A stretch of 64,000 nt of DNA from FEN-1350 sp964643355 (GCA_964643355.1 CAZXPW010000015.1:19225-83224); one strand, 5' to 3'. Shown: positions 18,564 through 27,916, counted from the stretch's first letter. Numbers and translations are program-made. Notes: generated from the letters alone by a model not told the origin.

Positions 18564-18591
18564 ATCATCCTGTTCCGTACTTCAGGGGCCC

Positions 18592-19743
18592 TCAATGAAC
18601 GATTCGATTGACATGAGCATGAACGCTGGTCAGGATTTCATAACAAATGGTCTGGGCCAGATCGGCCAGAGCATAGACTCCGCAAGGCGAGTCGTGGCGA
18701 TCATCGATGACGGTGACCATCTGCCCGATATGGGCGTCGGGAACATCGGTGACATCGATCAGGATCTGGTCCATGCAGACCCGACCAATCACGGGAACAA
18801 GGGTCGAGCCGATCTTCATGACCGCACGGTTGGAGAAGCAACGCCAATACCCATCGGCATATCCAAGGGGGAGCATCCCGACAAGAGTAGGGCGTTTGGT
18901 GACAAAGGACCGACCATAACTGATAGGATGTCCTACGGGCAGGGTTTTGAGTTGAACGATTGGAGCTTCCAGTCGCAGGGCCGGTTCTAGGGGGATCGGC
19001 GGGCAAGGCGTCCTTCGCGAGAAATAGCCGTATAGGGAAATCCCGCAGCGGACCATATCAAAATGCGAGTCCTTGAGTTTAATCGTGGCGGCGCTGTTGG
19101 CGGAATGGACAATCAAATCCGGCCTGCCGAGAAGGTTTCGTTCGGTCAGGAAGCGATTGAAGCGATCTAATTGCATTCGGGCATACGAGAGGTCTTCTTC
19201 GTCGGCCGTGGCAAAGTGCGTGTAAATTCCGGCCAGTTTCAGATTCGGTTGGCGTTGAATCCGCTGGATGAGTTGAACGGCCAGTTCGGGTTCAATTCCA
19301 CAGCGTCCCATCCCCGTTTCAAGGTTGACATGCAGATTCAGAATCTTGTCGGAACCGCGAAGCTGGCCTGCGGCGAAATCGACGGCTTGTAGCGAGGTAG
19401 CAACGCGATGGAACCGGCAGTCGGCACAGGTGGGGATGAAATCGGCCGGTTCGGCCGTGTGAAGCGGTTCCAGAATCAGGATCGGTTTTCCCCGAACCCA
19501 TTCCCAGATGTGGATGGCCTCATGGAAACTGCAAACGGCATAGAAATCCACATCCGTCAACCGAAGAACATCGACCACTTCGCGGATGCCGTGACCATAA
19601 GCATTGGCTTTGACAACCGCGCAGAAACGGGTCTCACGGCGACACAATCCGCGGAGATTCCGCAGATTGTTCATCAGCGCCCGGGAGGAAATATGGGCCT
19701 GCAGGTCGGTTCGAATCAGGATGGGAGTCGGATACACTTTCAT
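18592..19743 (-). CDS. alr: Alanine racemase
   Basis: This 383-residue PLP enzyme interconverts L- and D-alanine for peptidoglycan. The PLP lysine is Lys45 in AVVKANAYGHG. The C-terminal beta domain holds the catalytic tyrosine in ISYGRSF, and MLPLGYADGYWR and IGRVCMDQILIDVT are typical. It begins eight bases after the GT2 gene and is followed 28 bases later by the GGCT/amidoligase gene. The start is supported by GGAG, though spacing is a little long. Confidence 0.95.
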   Translation of the reverse strand: MKVYPTPILIRTDLQAHISSRALMNNLRNLRGLCRRETRFCAVVKANAYGHGIREVVDVLRLTDVDFYAVCSFHEAIHIWEWVRGKPILILEPLHTAEPADFIPTCADCRFHRVATSLQAVDFAAGQLRGSDKILNLHVNLETGMGRCGIEPELAVQLIQRIQRQPNLKLAGIYTHFATADEEDLSYARMQLDRFNRFLTERNLLGRPDLIVHSANSAATIKLKDSHFDMVRCGISLYGYFSRRTPCPPIPLEPALRLEAPIVQLKTLPVGHPISYGRSFVTKRPTLVGMLPLGYADGYWRCFSNRAVMKIGSTLVPVIGRVCMDQILIDVTDVPDAHIGQMVTVIDDRHDSPCGVYALADLAQTICYEILTSVHAHVNRIVH

Positions 19744-19751
19744 TCGGCGTT

Positions 19752-20507
19752 TTATTCTCCGCTGAGGATGCGGCTGCGCAATCGAAACAGTTCGCGAAAC
19801 GCCCGCAGGATAACGGCGGGCTTGGCCCCGGTGGCCTTTCCGGCCCGGCGCGGCAGATGGTGGACGCCGACCTGAGCGATGGAATAACCCTTTCGCGCGG
19901 CGCGTGCGAGGATTTCCGTCGAGATCAAGGCGCCGTCACTGCGAAGAGGCATACCGTCAAATATTCTTCGGCGAAACAGCTTAAACGCACAATCGATGTC
20001 CCTGGCTTTCAAGGAAAAGACAAGACAGACCAATCGGGTCCATGCCCACCCATTGAACCGACGCACGATTCCTTCCCGCCGGTTGAGACGATAGCCGATG
20101 ACGACATCGTGAGAATCTATCAGAGGCAACAGATTCTTCAGTTCGGTCAAGTCGAACTGGCCGTCGCCGTCCGTGTAGAAAATCAGATCTTTGGAACATG
20201 CCGCGATCCCCGACCGAAGGGCGGAACCGTATCCGCGGTTTTCCGGGTGATGCACGGCGCGAACCTTCGGATTGGCGGATGCGATACGATCGGCGATCAC
20301 ACCGGTGTCGTCTCGGCTGCCGTCGTTGACGACGATGACTTCGTAATCCTCGGCAAGATCTCGCAAGACGGTCAATGCCTGCAAGACGACTTGCTCCAGA
20401 ACGGCGGCCTCGTTGAGGCAAGGCAGAAACACACTGATCGAACGAGACCGGCCGGCCGGAATCCCGTTGATGGAAAACGCGGCACGATCCGGTTCTGAGT
20501 TTACCAT
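19752..20507 (-). CDS. GT2 family glycosyltransferase (DPM1-like)
   Basis: This 251-residue GT-A glycosyltransferase has a nucleotide-binding NDGSRDDT loop and a metal-binding region TDGDGQFD (Asp113, Asp115). It resembles dolichol-phosphate mannosyltransferase-type enzymes that load a sugar onto polyprenyl phosphate, but it has no C-terminal membrane helices. It overlaps the upstream large membrane protein by seven bases. The adjacent GT-C-like protein may use its lipid-linked sugar (inference). Confidence 0.9.
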   Translation of the reverse strand: MVNSEPDRAAFSINGIPAGRSRSISVFLPCLNEAAVLEQVVLQALTVLRDLAEDYEVIVVNDGSRDDTGVIADRIASANPKVRAVHHPENRGYGSALRSGIAACSKDLIFYTDGDGQFDLTELKNLLPLIDSHDVVIGYRLNRREGIVRRFNGWAWTRLVCLVFSLKARDIDCAFKLFRRRIFDGMPLRSDGALISTEILARAARKGYSIAQVGVHHLPRRAGKATGAKPAVILRAFRELFRLRSRILSGE

Positions 20508-23374
20508 TTTGCCTCTTGTGATAAAATGCCGGGCAGTTTATCGGTGGACTTGAAGAAATCCTGATATCGTTTGGACCGCTCCGGATCTGTCGTCTGGAGG
20601 GAGGCAATCAGGCCGTTGGCGGCGATACGGGCCGCAACGAGTCGATTGCAGTATCCGCCCTGTCTGGCGTATTCCTCCCGACGGGCAAGGAAATCTTCCA
20701 GAAACGCCTGAAGGATTTTTTCCGCTTCACGACGGACGGAGGGGTAACGCCGGACTTCAAACACCATACGAAGGGCCGAGGCCTGGTTGGGTTCGAGTTC
20801 GAAGGCCTTCCGGGCGTATTCATAGGCCTGCTGGGCGTATTCTTCGTTTCCGGTCTGTAAATACAGACACGCCAGGGTCAGGCATTGGGTGCTTTCGTTT
20901 GGAAAGACGGCCTGGCCCTTAAAAATTTTACCGAGGAGGTCCTTGCCTTGGGGCGTGTCATTTCGCACATACAGATACTGAAAATCATCCAAGTAGGCCA
21001 GACTCCAATTTCCCTGCAGTTGCAGGGCTTTGAGAAAGTAGTGGTTGGGATAGGCCATAACCTGTTCGGAGGATATCCCCGGATAGGGAACTTCGCTGGC
21101 GGGCATCAGGAGGACCCAGACTTTGTATTTGGCCAGTTCTTCGTGAATCCACTGCCCGACCTGACGGAAATCCTGATCGGTCAGCGATTTTCCGCTGCGA
21201 ATCAGTTTCTCCATAACGGGGCCGCCGCCTTTGATCAGTCGCCACAGGTCGAATTTGTCGATGTTGTAGGCGGCCTGTGCCCGCCCGTCCATAAACAGTT
21301 GCAGCGGGGTTTTTCCCGTTTTGGGATCGGGATCCTGGAAAAAAGCGATCGCTCCGCCTTCGGTCCAGTAGTTGAACATGTTTCCCGCCAGATGATTTTC
21401 ACGGATGAACTGTCCGGCGTCGAATGGCTTGAAATTGGACGCGGTCATGCGCATAAAGACGCTGTCTCGTTTTCCATCCGGCGCCCAGGGATCCAGATAA
21501 ATCCGTTTGTATTTCCCCAAGGTATACCCGCCGAAGACGATCAAGATCAATCCCGCCAGGCCGATCAGCCCATTCCGAAAAACAATCGGAGGAGTGGGAA
21601 GAGAAAAACGACCAGAAATTCGGGCCTGACGACGGGCAATCAGGACCATCGCCGCCTGTTCCATCATCAAAACCATCAGAGGGCAAACCGCGGATGCCGC
21701 GATTGGAATAAACCTCCGGGAACGGATGGCCATCACCAGCGTTAACGCAGCCATGACGATCATGGCCAGATCCACTTTGGGTACCGCGTAGAGGGGAGTC
21801 GGAGTCCGAGTGGATCGATCCGAAAGGATCGTTGAGGTCTTCGGGGCCTTGATCCAACGCGTCGCAACCCAGATTCCTGAGGCCAGAATAACCAGAATAC
21901 AAAGCACGCCAAAGGCCTCCTCATCTCCGACCGGATTGGGGCTTTGACTGGCGGGATCCATCCAATCGAAGGCCGGTCGCCACTCATTGACGCTCCGCCA
22001 CGAAGCGGCATGTTTGCTGACACTGATTTCAAAAGTATGGGTCAGGTTGGTCAGCCGAAACGGATTGAACAGGACCATGGCAAGAAATGATGTTGCTCCC
22101 GCGGCCATGACCCAGCCGATTTTACGATTGCAGATCTGGACCAGCCGCGTCTTTGCCGAAGTCAGGAGGACGCTGCCAAGGATCATCGCCGCGAAGCCAG
22201 CTACAAAGGTGAATTGAAATCCGCCGACGAACCCATGAACCTGACGACGAATCTCTTCCGACAGGCCGGAGGGAATCGGAATCATCAATCGAACCATCAG
22301 AATCAAAAAGACGAGAAAGCTGATTCCGATCGAGAAGGTCATTCTCAATCCGGAGGGAACCCCATCAATCCATGTCAGGGCGATGCAGCCCCCACAGACC
22401 AGCAGGATGAACCAGAAGGCGATGTCGGAACCGATCGAAATCGCCGAAGGAAGGGCATCATACGATACTTTATGGATTTCCAGATACAAATCATTGGCCA
22501 TAAACTGGCGGATTAAACCGAACGGGGTGATCCAAAGAAGACACGAGCAAGCGCACAAGGTCCACTTCTTCGGAAGGTTGGCCAGGAGGTGGATCAGCAC
22601 GAACGGAACCAGCATGATGAAGATATAGATATATCCGCCGTGAACATTGGCCCAGAAGACGGTGACGGGAATCAGCAGCCATATATACCGGATATTTCGG
22701 TACACCGACAAGGCCAGCACGAAGAGAAAGAGCGGCGCCATCAGATTGGCAAAACCCGCCGGGCGGATATCGAAAAAGGTTCGACCGACAATCATGGCCA
22801 ATGACGCGGCGGCGGCCGAACCGGGGATCGAGACACCCAGCGTTCGAGCCAACAGATAGATCACGATCACATTCAGGAAATACAGACAAAATTTCCAATA
22901 GACAAGCGCGTTGTAGTTGTATTGGCCGTCGGAACCGAAAGTCTCGACCAGCCAGTAAAACATGACATGGGTCAACCAGTTCTGGTTGATCCATCCCGTG
23001 GGGTGCCAGTACCGAATCGTGTCGATGCTAAAGGGTTTGCAGAGCATCTGAGCCCACCGGGGCCATTTTTGAATGGTTTCTTCGGTCGGACCGGCGGGGT
23101 GGCTGTTGAAACTGAAGGGTTCCACCGTATCCACGCCATGATTGACAAAGTGCCGTCCGCAGGCCAGTGCAACCCAGGTATCTCCCGCCGCGACCATGTG
23201 CGTGCAGGCGTGAAAAGCGAATAGAAACATGACCGCCCAAAACAACACCGCCGGCCAACCGCGAAAAACCGAACGAGGCAAGCCGGCGAAGTCGATTCCG
23301 CCCTCGTTGCCATCGAAAGCAGCGGATGGGGAAGATTTTACGGTCGATCTGGATCCTGGGGTTACTTGAGCCAT
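20501..23374 (-). CDS. Large GT-C-like integral membrane protein
   Basis: This 957-residue protein has about ten to twelve membrane helices in its first two thirds and a soluble C-terminal region with tetratricopeptide-like helices (YAQQAYEYARKAFELEPNQASALRM). The N-terminal loop GDTWVALACGRHFVNHGVDTVEPFSF followed by WINQNWLTH resembles the first extracytoplasmic loop of GT-C-type glycosyltransferases that use polyprenyl-phosphate sugars. A catalytic acidic residue could be in that loop. It overlaps both neighbours (7 and 13 bases), so it belongs firmly to the operon. No exact function can be given. Confidence 0.75.
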   Translation of the reverse strand: MAQVTPGSRSTVKSSPSAAFDGNEGGIDFAGLPRSVFRGWPAVLFWAVMFLFAFHACTHMVAAGDTWVALACGRHFVNHGVDTVEPFSFNSHPAGPTEETIQKWPRWAQMLCKPFSIDTIRYWHPTGWINQNWLTHVMFYWLVETFGSDGQYNYNALVYWKFCLYFLNVIVIYLLARTLGVSIPGSAAAASLAMIVGRTFFDIRPAGFANLMAPLFLFVLALSVYRNIRYIWLLIPVTVFWANVHGGYIYIFIMLVPFVLIHLLANLPKKWTLCACSCLLWITPFGLIRQFMANDLYLEIHKVSYDALPSAISIGSDIAFWFILLVCGGCIALTWIDGVPSGLRMTFSIGISFLVFLILMVRLMIPIPSGLSEEIRRQVHGFVGGFQFTFVAGFAAMILGSVLLTSAKTRLVQICNRKIGWVMAAGATSFLAMVLFNPFRLTNLTHTFEISVSKHAASWRSVNEWRPAFDWMDPASQSPNPVGDEEAFGVLCILVILASGIWVATRWIKAPKTSTILSDRSTRTPTPLYAVPKVDLAMIVMAALTLVMAIRSRRFIPIAASAVCPLMVLMMEQAAMVLIARRQARISGRFSLPTPPIVFRNGLIGLAGLILIVFGGYTLGKYKRIYLDPWAPDGKRDSVFMRMTASNFKPFDAGQFIRENHLAGNMFNYWTEGGAIAFFQDPDPKTGKTPLQLFMDGRAQAAYNIDKFDLWRLIKGGGPVMEKLIRSGKSLTDQDFRQVGQWIHEELAKYKVWVLLMPASEVPYPGISSEQVMAYPNHYFLKALQLQGNWSLAYLDDFQYLYVRNDTPQGKDLLGKIFKGQAVFPNESTQCLTLACLYLQTGNEEYAQQAYEYARKAFELEPNQASALRMVFEVRRYPSVRREAEKILQAFLEDFLARREEYARQGGYCNRLVAARIAANGLIASLQTTDPERSKRYQDFFKSTDKLPGILSQEAKW

Positions 23375-24546
23375 TCGGCGATCCGCTTGACACCCTTTTC
23401 GATATTCTGGATGGAACAGGCAAAACTAAGACGGATGTTGTTGGGCGCTCCGAAGGGCGCTCCAGGCACTACGGCAACTCTGGCCTGTTCGAGCAATGCC
23501 TGGGCAAATTCCATGCTTCCGGTGATTTTGGTTCCGCCGATTGTACGGCCGAAATGCATGGAAACATCCGGGAAGGCATAGAAAGCGCCCGTTGGTTTGG
23601 GACAGACCACGCCGGGGATCGCATTGAGCATTTCGGCGATGACCTTGCTTCGTTGTTCAAATTCCAGACGCATCTTTTCGACGGCATCCGAAGTGTCTTT
23701 GAGGGCGGTGATGGCCGCATCCTGGGTGAAGGTTACCGGGTTCTGGGTCATGTGGGATTGGAGGCGAGCCATCGCCTTGATCACAGGAATGGGTCCGGCG
23801 GTGTACCCCAAGCGCCAGCCGGTCATGGCGAAAGTTTTGCTCAAGCCGTTGACGGTCAGAGTGCGATTGTATGCATCGGGGCTGAGGGCCGCAAAACTGA
23901 TAAACTTTGTATCGCCGTAGATCAGCTTTTCGTAAATTTCATCGGAGAGTACCATTACCTCGGTGCCTTCGAGGACTTTGGCCAGCGAGGCCAGTTCATC
24001 GGGAGTATAGGTGAATCCCCCCGGGTTATTCGGGGAATTGAGGACGAGCATCGCGGTTTTGGAAGTCAAGGCCGATTTTAGCTGGTGTGCGGTCATTTTG
24101 AATTCATTTTTTGGATCAGTCTGGACGATTTTCATGCTCCCCTCGGCCAGCTTAATCGTTTCCGGATATGTGACCCAGAACGGAGAGGGAACAATCACTT
24201 CATCGCCGGGATCGATGACGGCCTGCATGGCGGCATAAATCGAATGCTTGGCTCCGAGATTGACAATAATTTGGTCCGGGGTATAAGTTAAGTTGTTGTC
24301 GCGTTTCAACTTTTCGGCGACGGCGGTCCTCAGTTCCAGCGTGCCTTCGGCTGGAGTATATCGAACCTTTCCGGCCCGTAGGGCCTTGATGGCTGATTCC
24401 TTGATGAAATCCGGGGTGTCAAAATCCGGCTCCCCGGCACCAAAGCCGACGACATCAATTCCCTGTGCCTTCATCTGCTTGGCTTTCGAATCCACCGCGA
24501 TTGTCGCCGACGGCGGGACGGCCTGCGCTCGTTTGCTGACTTTCAT
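23362..24546 (-). CDS. PLP-dependent aspartate-type aminotransferase
   Basis: This 394-residue class I aminotransferase is of the Thermus/Bacillus aspartate aminotransferase group. Visible segments are GAGEPDFDTPDFI, NSPNNPGGFTY, SDEIYEKLIYG, the PLP lysine in LTVNGLSKTFAMTGWRLGY, and the C-terminal arginine in IRLSFACS. It converts aspartate and 2-oxoglutarate to oxaloacetate and glutamate or acts on related amino acids. ATG 24546 begins the conserved protein; a longer frame from TTG lacks a ribosome-binding site. It is the first gene of the operon, with a promoter at 24608-24636. Confidence 0.93.
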   Translation of the reverse strand: MKVSKRAQAVPPSATIAVDSKAKQMKAQGIDVVGFGAGEPDFDTPDFIKESAIKALRAGKVRYTPAEGTLELRTAVAEKLKRDNNLTYTPDQIIVNLGAKHSIYAAMQAVIDPGDEVIVPSPFWVTYPETIKLAEGSMKIVQTDPKNEFKMTAHQLKSALTSKTAMLVLNSPNNPGGFTYTPDELASLAKVLEGTEVMVLSDEIYEKLIYGDTKFISFAALSPDAYNRTLTVNGLSKTFAMTGWRLGYTAGPIPVIKAMARLQSHMTQNPVTFTQDAAITALKDTSDAVEKMRLEFEQRSKVIAEMLNAIPGVVCPKPTGAFYAFPDVSMHFGRTIGGTKITGSMEFAQALLEQARVAVVPGAPFGAPNNIRLSFACSIQNIEKGVKRIAEWLK

Positions 24547-24607
24547 ACCGACCTTGATCTCCTGATCTTTGAATTTTCGCTTGGGTTCACCTGCTTTCAA
24601 AGGAGAC

Positions 24608-24636
24608 TATTTACTCCAAATCCCGTGCAAGGTCAA
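24608..24636 (-). promoter_or_regulatory. Promoter of the aminotransferase operon
   Basis: On the minus strand, TTGACC (24631-24636) and TAAATA (24608-24613) are 17 bases apart. The insertion sequence target duplication begins at 24645, nine bases upstream of the -35 box, so the core promoter is intact but any upstream element has been displaced. Confidence 0.5.
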
Positions 24637-24644
24637 GAAAAACC

Positions 24645-24654
24645 CCCTATTGAT
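24645..24654. repeat. Target-site duplication, left copy
   Basis: The 10-base word CCCTATTGAT is repeated exactly at 25893-25902, directly abutting both ends of the insertion sequence. Confidence 0.95.
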
Positions 24655-25892
24655 CAGGGCAAACGCATCTTAAGTGATTGCGTGAGCAAGACATAGCCGA
24701 TGTTTTTATGGGGCGTTCTATGGAAGGAAGGCCCATCCCGTATTCTTGGGAGGCTATGGAGAGCGATGACGATCTGGGAGTACTTCAGCATTCTCCCCGA
24801 TCCCCGTGTCGAACGAACGCGACTGCATAAGCTGGAAGACATTATCACGATTGCCTTGTGTGCCGTGATCGGCGGGGCCGAGACCTGGGTGGATATCGCC
24901 CGGTTTGGTCGTGCCAAAGCGGCCTGGTTTCGGACCTTTCTGGAATTGCCTTGTGGAATTCCCTCCCACGACACCTTTGGCCGGGTCTTTGCGGCCTTGG
25001 ATCCAGCCGAGTTTGAGCGGTGTTTTCAGGCGTGGACGGCCGATTTAGCCGGGTCCAGTGAAGGCAAGCTGATCGCCATTGACGGCAAAACGATCCGCCG
25101 CAGCGTGGATCGGGCCAGCGGACGGGCGGCGATCCATCTGGTCAGTGCCTGGGTCCATGAGAATCATGCCGTCTTCGGGCAGATTCGTACGGAGGACAAG
25201 AGCAATGAGATCACGGCCATTCCCAAGCTGTTAGCGATGCTGAATCTGACCGGGGCGACGGTCACGATTGATGCCCTCGGGTGTCAGCGGGACATTGCCC
25301 GGCAGATCGTGGATCGCGGCGGGGCGTATGTGCTGGCGGTCAAGGCCAATCAGCCGGAGTTACACGAGGACATCCGGACTTTTTTGGATGACGCGATTGG
25401 CCGAAAGTTTGAGGGGATCCCCCACGATGAGTATGAACAAACGGAAAAGGGCCATGGGCGCATTGAAATCCGGCGATGTTGGACGACGAATCAAATCGAG
25501 TGGTTGCGTCAACGACATGACTGGCCGGGATTGCGGAGCGTTGCGGCCGTGGATTGCCACCGGCAGATTGGGGATCAGGTCAGCACGGAACGACGGTATT
25601 TCATCAGCAGTTTGCCGGGGCATACGGCCCAGCGGCTTGCCCATGCGGTTCGGAATCACTGGTGCGTAGAGAATGAACTGCATTGGTCGCTGGATGTGTG
25701 CTTCGGAGAAGACCAGAGTCGGGCTCGAATCGGAAATGCCGCCGAGAACCTGTCGCGAGTTCGACGTTTGGCCTTGATGTTACTCAAAAACGAAACGACG
25801 GCCAAGGTGGGACTGAAAGCCAAACGCCTCATGGCCGGCTGGGATGAACAATATCTCCTCCGAGTCCTAAAAATTTAGATGCGTTTGCCCTG
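24655..25892 (+). mobile_element. ISAs1-family insertion sequence, complete
   Basis: This is a 1238-base element with perfect 16-base terminal inverted repeats, CAGGGCAAACGCATCT at 24655-24670 and its complement at 25877-25892. It is flanked by a perfect 10-base target duplication. It carries one intact transposase. Intact ends, intact gene and identical duplications point to a recent insertion between the aminotransferase operon promoter and the methyltransferase gene. Confidence 0.95.
24766..25878 (+). CDS. ISAs1-family DDE transposase
   Basis: This 370-residue transposase has the N-terminal DDE_Tnp_1-associated region (FSILPDPRVERTRLHKLEDIITIALCAVI), a first acidic residue in IAIDGKTIRRS, a second in VTIDALGCQRDIA with VLAVKANQP after it, and the C-terminal NHWCVENELHWSLDV segment with the final glutamate. 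It is full length with no frameshift, so it is probably active. ATG 24766 is preferred because the conserved TIWEYFSILPDPR begins there. The stop lies at the right inverted repeat. Confidence 0.95.
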   Translation: MTIWEYFSILPDPRVERTRLHKLEDIITIALCAVIGGAETWVDIARFGRAKAAWFRTFLELPCGIPSHDTFGRVFAALDPAEFERCFQAWTADLAGSSEGKLIAIDGKTIRRSVDRASGRAAIHLVSAWVHENHAVFGQIRTEDKSNEITAIPKLLAMLNLTGATVTIDALGCQRDIARQIVDRGGAYVLAVKANQPELHEDIRTFLDDAIGRKFEGIPHDEYEQTEKGHGRIEIRRCWTTNQIEWLRQRHDWPGLRSVAAVDCHRQIGDQVSTERRYFISSLPGHTAQRLAHAVRNHWCVENELHWSLDVCFGEDQSRARIGNAAENLSRVRRLALMLLKNETTAKVGLKAKRLMAGWDEQYLLRVLKI

Positions 25893-25902
25893 CCCTATTG
25901 AT
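25893..25902. repeat. Target-site duplication, right copy
   Basis: CCCTATTGAT is identical to the left copy at 24645-24654. Confidence 0.95.
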
Positions 25903-25938
25903 GGCAAGTGTGGAGGATATGGTCGTTTATCAGAATTC

Positions 25939-26703
25939 CTAAGGATTCTGATCCGGGGACGATTTCTGCACAACTCCTACAAGGGATAAGCCATAGGGGA
26001 ATCGGATTCGCATTCTCAGGAAGAACCGCTCAGAAGCGAAAATGGAACTAAGAAGCTGATTGATCGGTCGGGGAACCAGATGGAGATCCTTTGGACTTTT
26101 CCGCAAGGCGAACCATTGATTGGCTACTCGTTCCACAAACGCCAAGGGAAACAAAAAGAAGTTCATATAGGAAATCCAGGCGGATGCAATAGATCCGGAG
26201 GAATGAACAATCTCCAGAAGTTCACGGCGACTGTATCGTTTGTTGTGATGGTGAAACATATCGCGCTGTGTCCAGAGCCATTGAAAGGCCGGGAGGGTGC
26301 AGATAACATAGCCGGCAGGTTTTACCAGACGAAGGGCGGCGGCGAATCCGGCTTTGGGATCAGAGAGATGCTCCAAAACATCCAGCATCAGGACTGCGTC
26401 ATAGCTGCACTCCTCTAATCCCGATAACTCCGGAAGAATTCCTTTCCGTGCCCGAACCCCGCGGCTGACACAATACCCCAGAGCATTCTCGTTGTTGTCG
26501 ATCCCCTCGGCTGAGTATCCCGCTTGTTTCAGGGCGACTAACATAGCGCCGCAACCGCAACCCAGATCGCAAACGGTGGGTTGATCCGTCGAATGAGTGG
26601 GAACCAGCCGATGTAGCAGAGATAATACGATTGCCCGCTTGGCGGTGAACCACCAATGGGTGGATTCCATTTCGTACATTTCTTGGTACAGCGATGGTTC
26701 CAT
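25939..26703 (-). CDS. Class I SAM-dependent methyltransferase
   Basis: This 254-residue methyltransferase has motif I CDLGCGCGAML (about residues 45-55), an acidic loop in EGIDNNENAL and a post-motif segment YDAVLMLDVLEHLSDP. The N-terminal EMYEMESTHWWF is typical of methyltransferases found beside glycosyltransferases in polysaccharide clusters. It lies 29 bases downstream of the GtrB-like glycosyltransferase, so the acceptor may be a lipid-linked sugar or related metabolite (inference). Base composition is more AT-rich than the housekeeping genes. Confidence 0.88.
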   Translation of the reverse strand: MEPSLYQEMYEMESTHWWFTAKRAIVLSLLHRLVPTHSTDQPTVCDLGCGCGAMLVALKQAGYSAEGIDNNENALGYCVSRGVRARKGILPELSGLEECSYDAVLMLDVLEHLSDPKAGFAAALRLVKPAGYVICTLPAFQWLWTQRDMFHHHNKRYSRRELLEIVHSSGSIASAWISYMNFFLFPLAFVERVANQWFALRKSPKDLHLVPRPINQLLSSIFASERFFLRMRIRFPYGLSLVGVVQKSSPDQNP

Positions 26704-26732
26704 GGGGGCGCTCTCACATTCGAAGAATCGGA

Positions 26733-27719
26733 TTATATCGATTTCGACATTGCATTCGGATCAGACTGCGCCCAGCCGGTATCCTGTTGGGGCAGACCGG
26801 GAGACTTTTCAGCGGCAATATACAGAGGCCGGGCCTGAACCTGTTGATATATCCGACCCACATATTCGGCCATCAGGCCGATGATGAGAAGCTGGATACC
26901 TCCCAAGAAGAAAATCCCGGTAACCAGCAGGGCATATCCCGGAATCGGAATCCCGAAGAACCATTTCTGGAATACGATGACTCCAATGAGTCCAAAACAG
27001 ATCAAACAGACCAGAAATCCCATTAGAATCCCCAATCGCAGGGGGACATTGGAAAATCCCAGCATCACATCAAAAGCCAGTTCGGCCAGTTTGAACGGAC
27101 TGTATTTGGTTTGTCCGGCATAACGATGGTCCCGTTCGTAGGGTACCGCGGTTTGACGAAATCCCGTCCATGCCACAAGTCCGCGAACAAATCGATTTTG
27201 TTCCCGGCATCTGCGGAACTGGTGGACGACGGAGCGGTCCATGAGACGAAAATCGCCGGTATCGGCCGGTATATCCACCGTACTCAGACATCGCAGGATC
27301 CGATAAAACAGCCATGAACTGGTACGCTTAAAGAGAGTTTCGCCCCGACGACGAATTCGTCGAGCATAGACGATCTGATATCCTTCTTTCCACCTGGCGA
27401 CAAGTTCTGGAATCAGTTCGGGGGGATCTTGCAGATCGGAATCGATAATGATGGCCGCATCCCCCACAGAATGATCCAGGCCGGCCGTGGTGGCCGCCTC
27501 ATGGCCGAAATTACGGCTCAAAAACAGATAGCGGACCCTGGAATCCTGTTGAGCCAGGTGCCGGATAATTTCTCGCGATCGGTCGGTACTGCCGTCGTCC
27601 ACGAATAATAATTCAAAATGAAAATCGAGGCCTTTTTCCACCTGGAGTAAACGGGAATACAACTTTTCCAAGCAGGGCTCTTCATTGAATACCGGAATAA
27701 TAATCGAAAGGACATCCAT
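26733..27719 (-). CDS. GtrB/ArnC-like polyprenyl-phosphate glycosyltransferase (GT2)
   Basis: This 328-residue protein has an N-terminal GT-A domain (FVDDGSTDRS, and IIDSDLQDPPELI with the DXD at 93-95, SRNFGHEAATTAGLDH) and two C-terminal membrane helices (about 228-250 and 265-287). This is the layout of GtrB, ArnC and DPM-type enzymes that move a sugar from a nucleotide donor to undecaprenyl phosphate on the cytoplasmic face. The GT-C-type membrane proteins encoded divergently could use that product. It begins an operon with the methyltransferase. Confidence 0.93.
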   Translation of the reverse strand: MDVLSIIIPVFNEEPCLEKLYSRLLQVEKGLDFHFELLFVDDGSTDRSREIIRHLAQQDSRVRYLFLSRNFGHEAATTAGLDHSVGDAAIIIDSDLQDPPELIPELVARWKEGYQIVYARRIRRRGETLFKRTSSWLFYRILRCLSTVDIPADTGDFRLMDRSVVHQFRRCREQNRFVRGLVAWTGFRQTAVPYERDHRYAGQTKYSPFKLAELAFDVMLGFSNVPLRLGILMGFLVCLICFGLIGVIVFQKWFFGIPIPGYALLVTGIFFLGGIQLLIIGLMAEYVGRIYQQVQARPLYIAAEKSPGLPQQDTGWAQSDPNAMSKSI

Positions 27720-27877
27720 CGCATTTCCTGGTTAATAAATATTTTTTTGCAAGGTTATCAACTCGTTATCCTGGATTCCGTCTGGCCGGGATATTTCGTA
27801 TGATTTCCCACCGAGGATATCAGAATTTCGGTACTTTCACAAGTTCCCTTTATCGTCAATTCGATGAAAAGCGGGTA

Positions 27878-27905
27878 TTGACAAGGAATCCAAGGATTCT
27901 ACAAT
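27878..27905 (+). promoter_or_regulatory. Strong candidate promoter, near-leaderless
   Basis: TTGACA (27878-27883) and TACAAT (27900-27905) are separated by 16 bases. The ATG at 27917 is only 12 bases past the -10 box, so the 5' leader would be a few bases long. This supports 27917 over the earlier in-frame ATG at 27800. Confidence 0.6.
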
Positions 27906-27916
27906 ACCGACCGATA

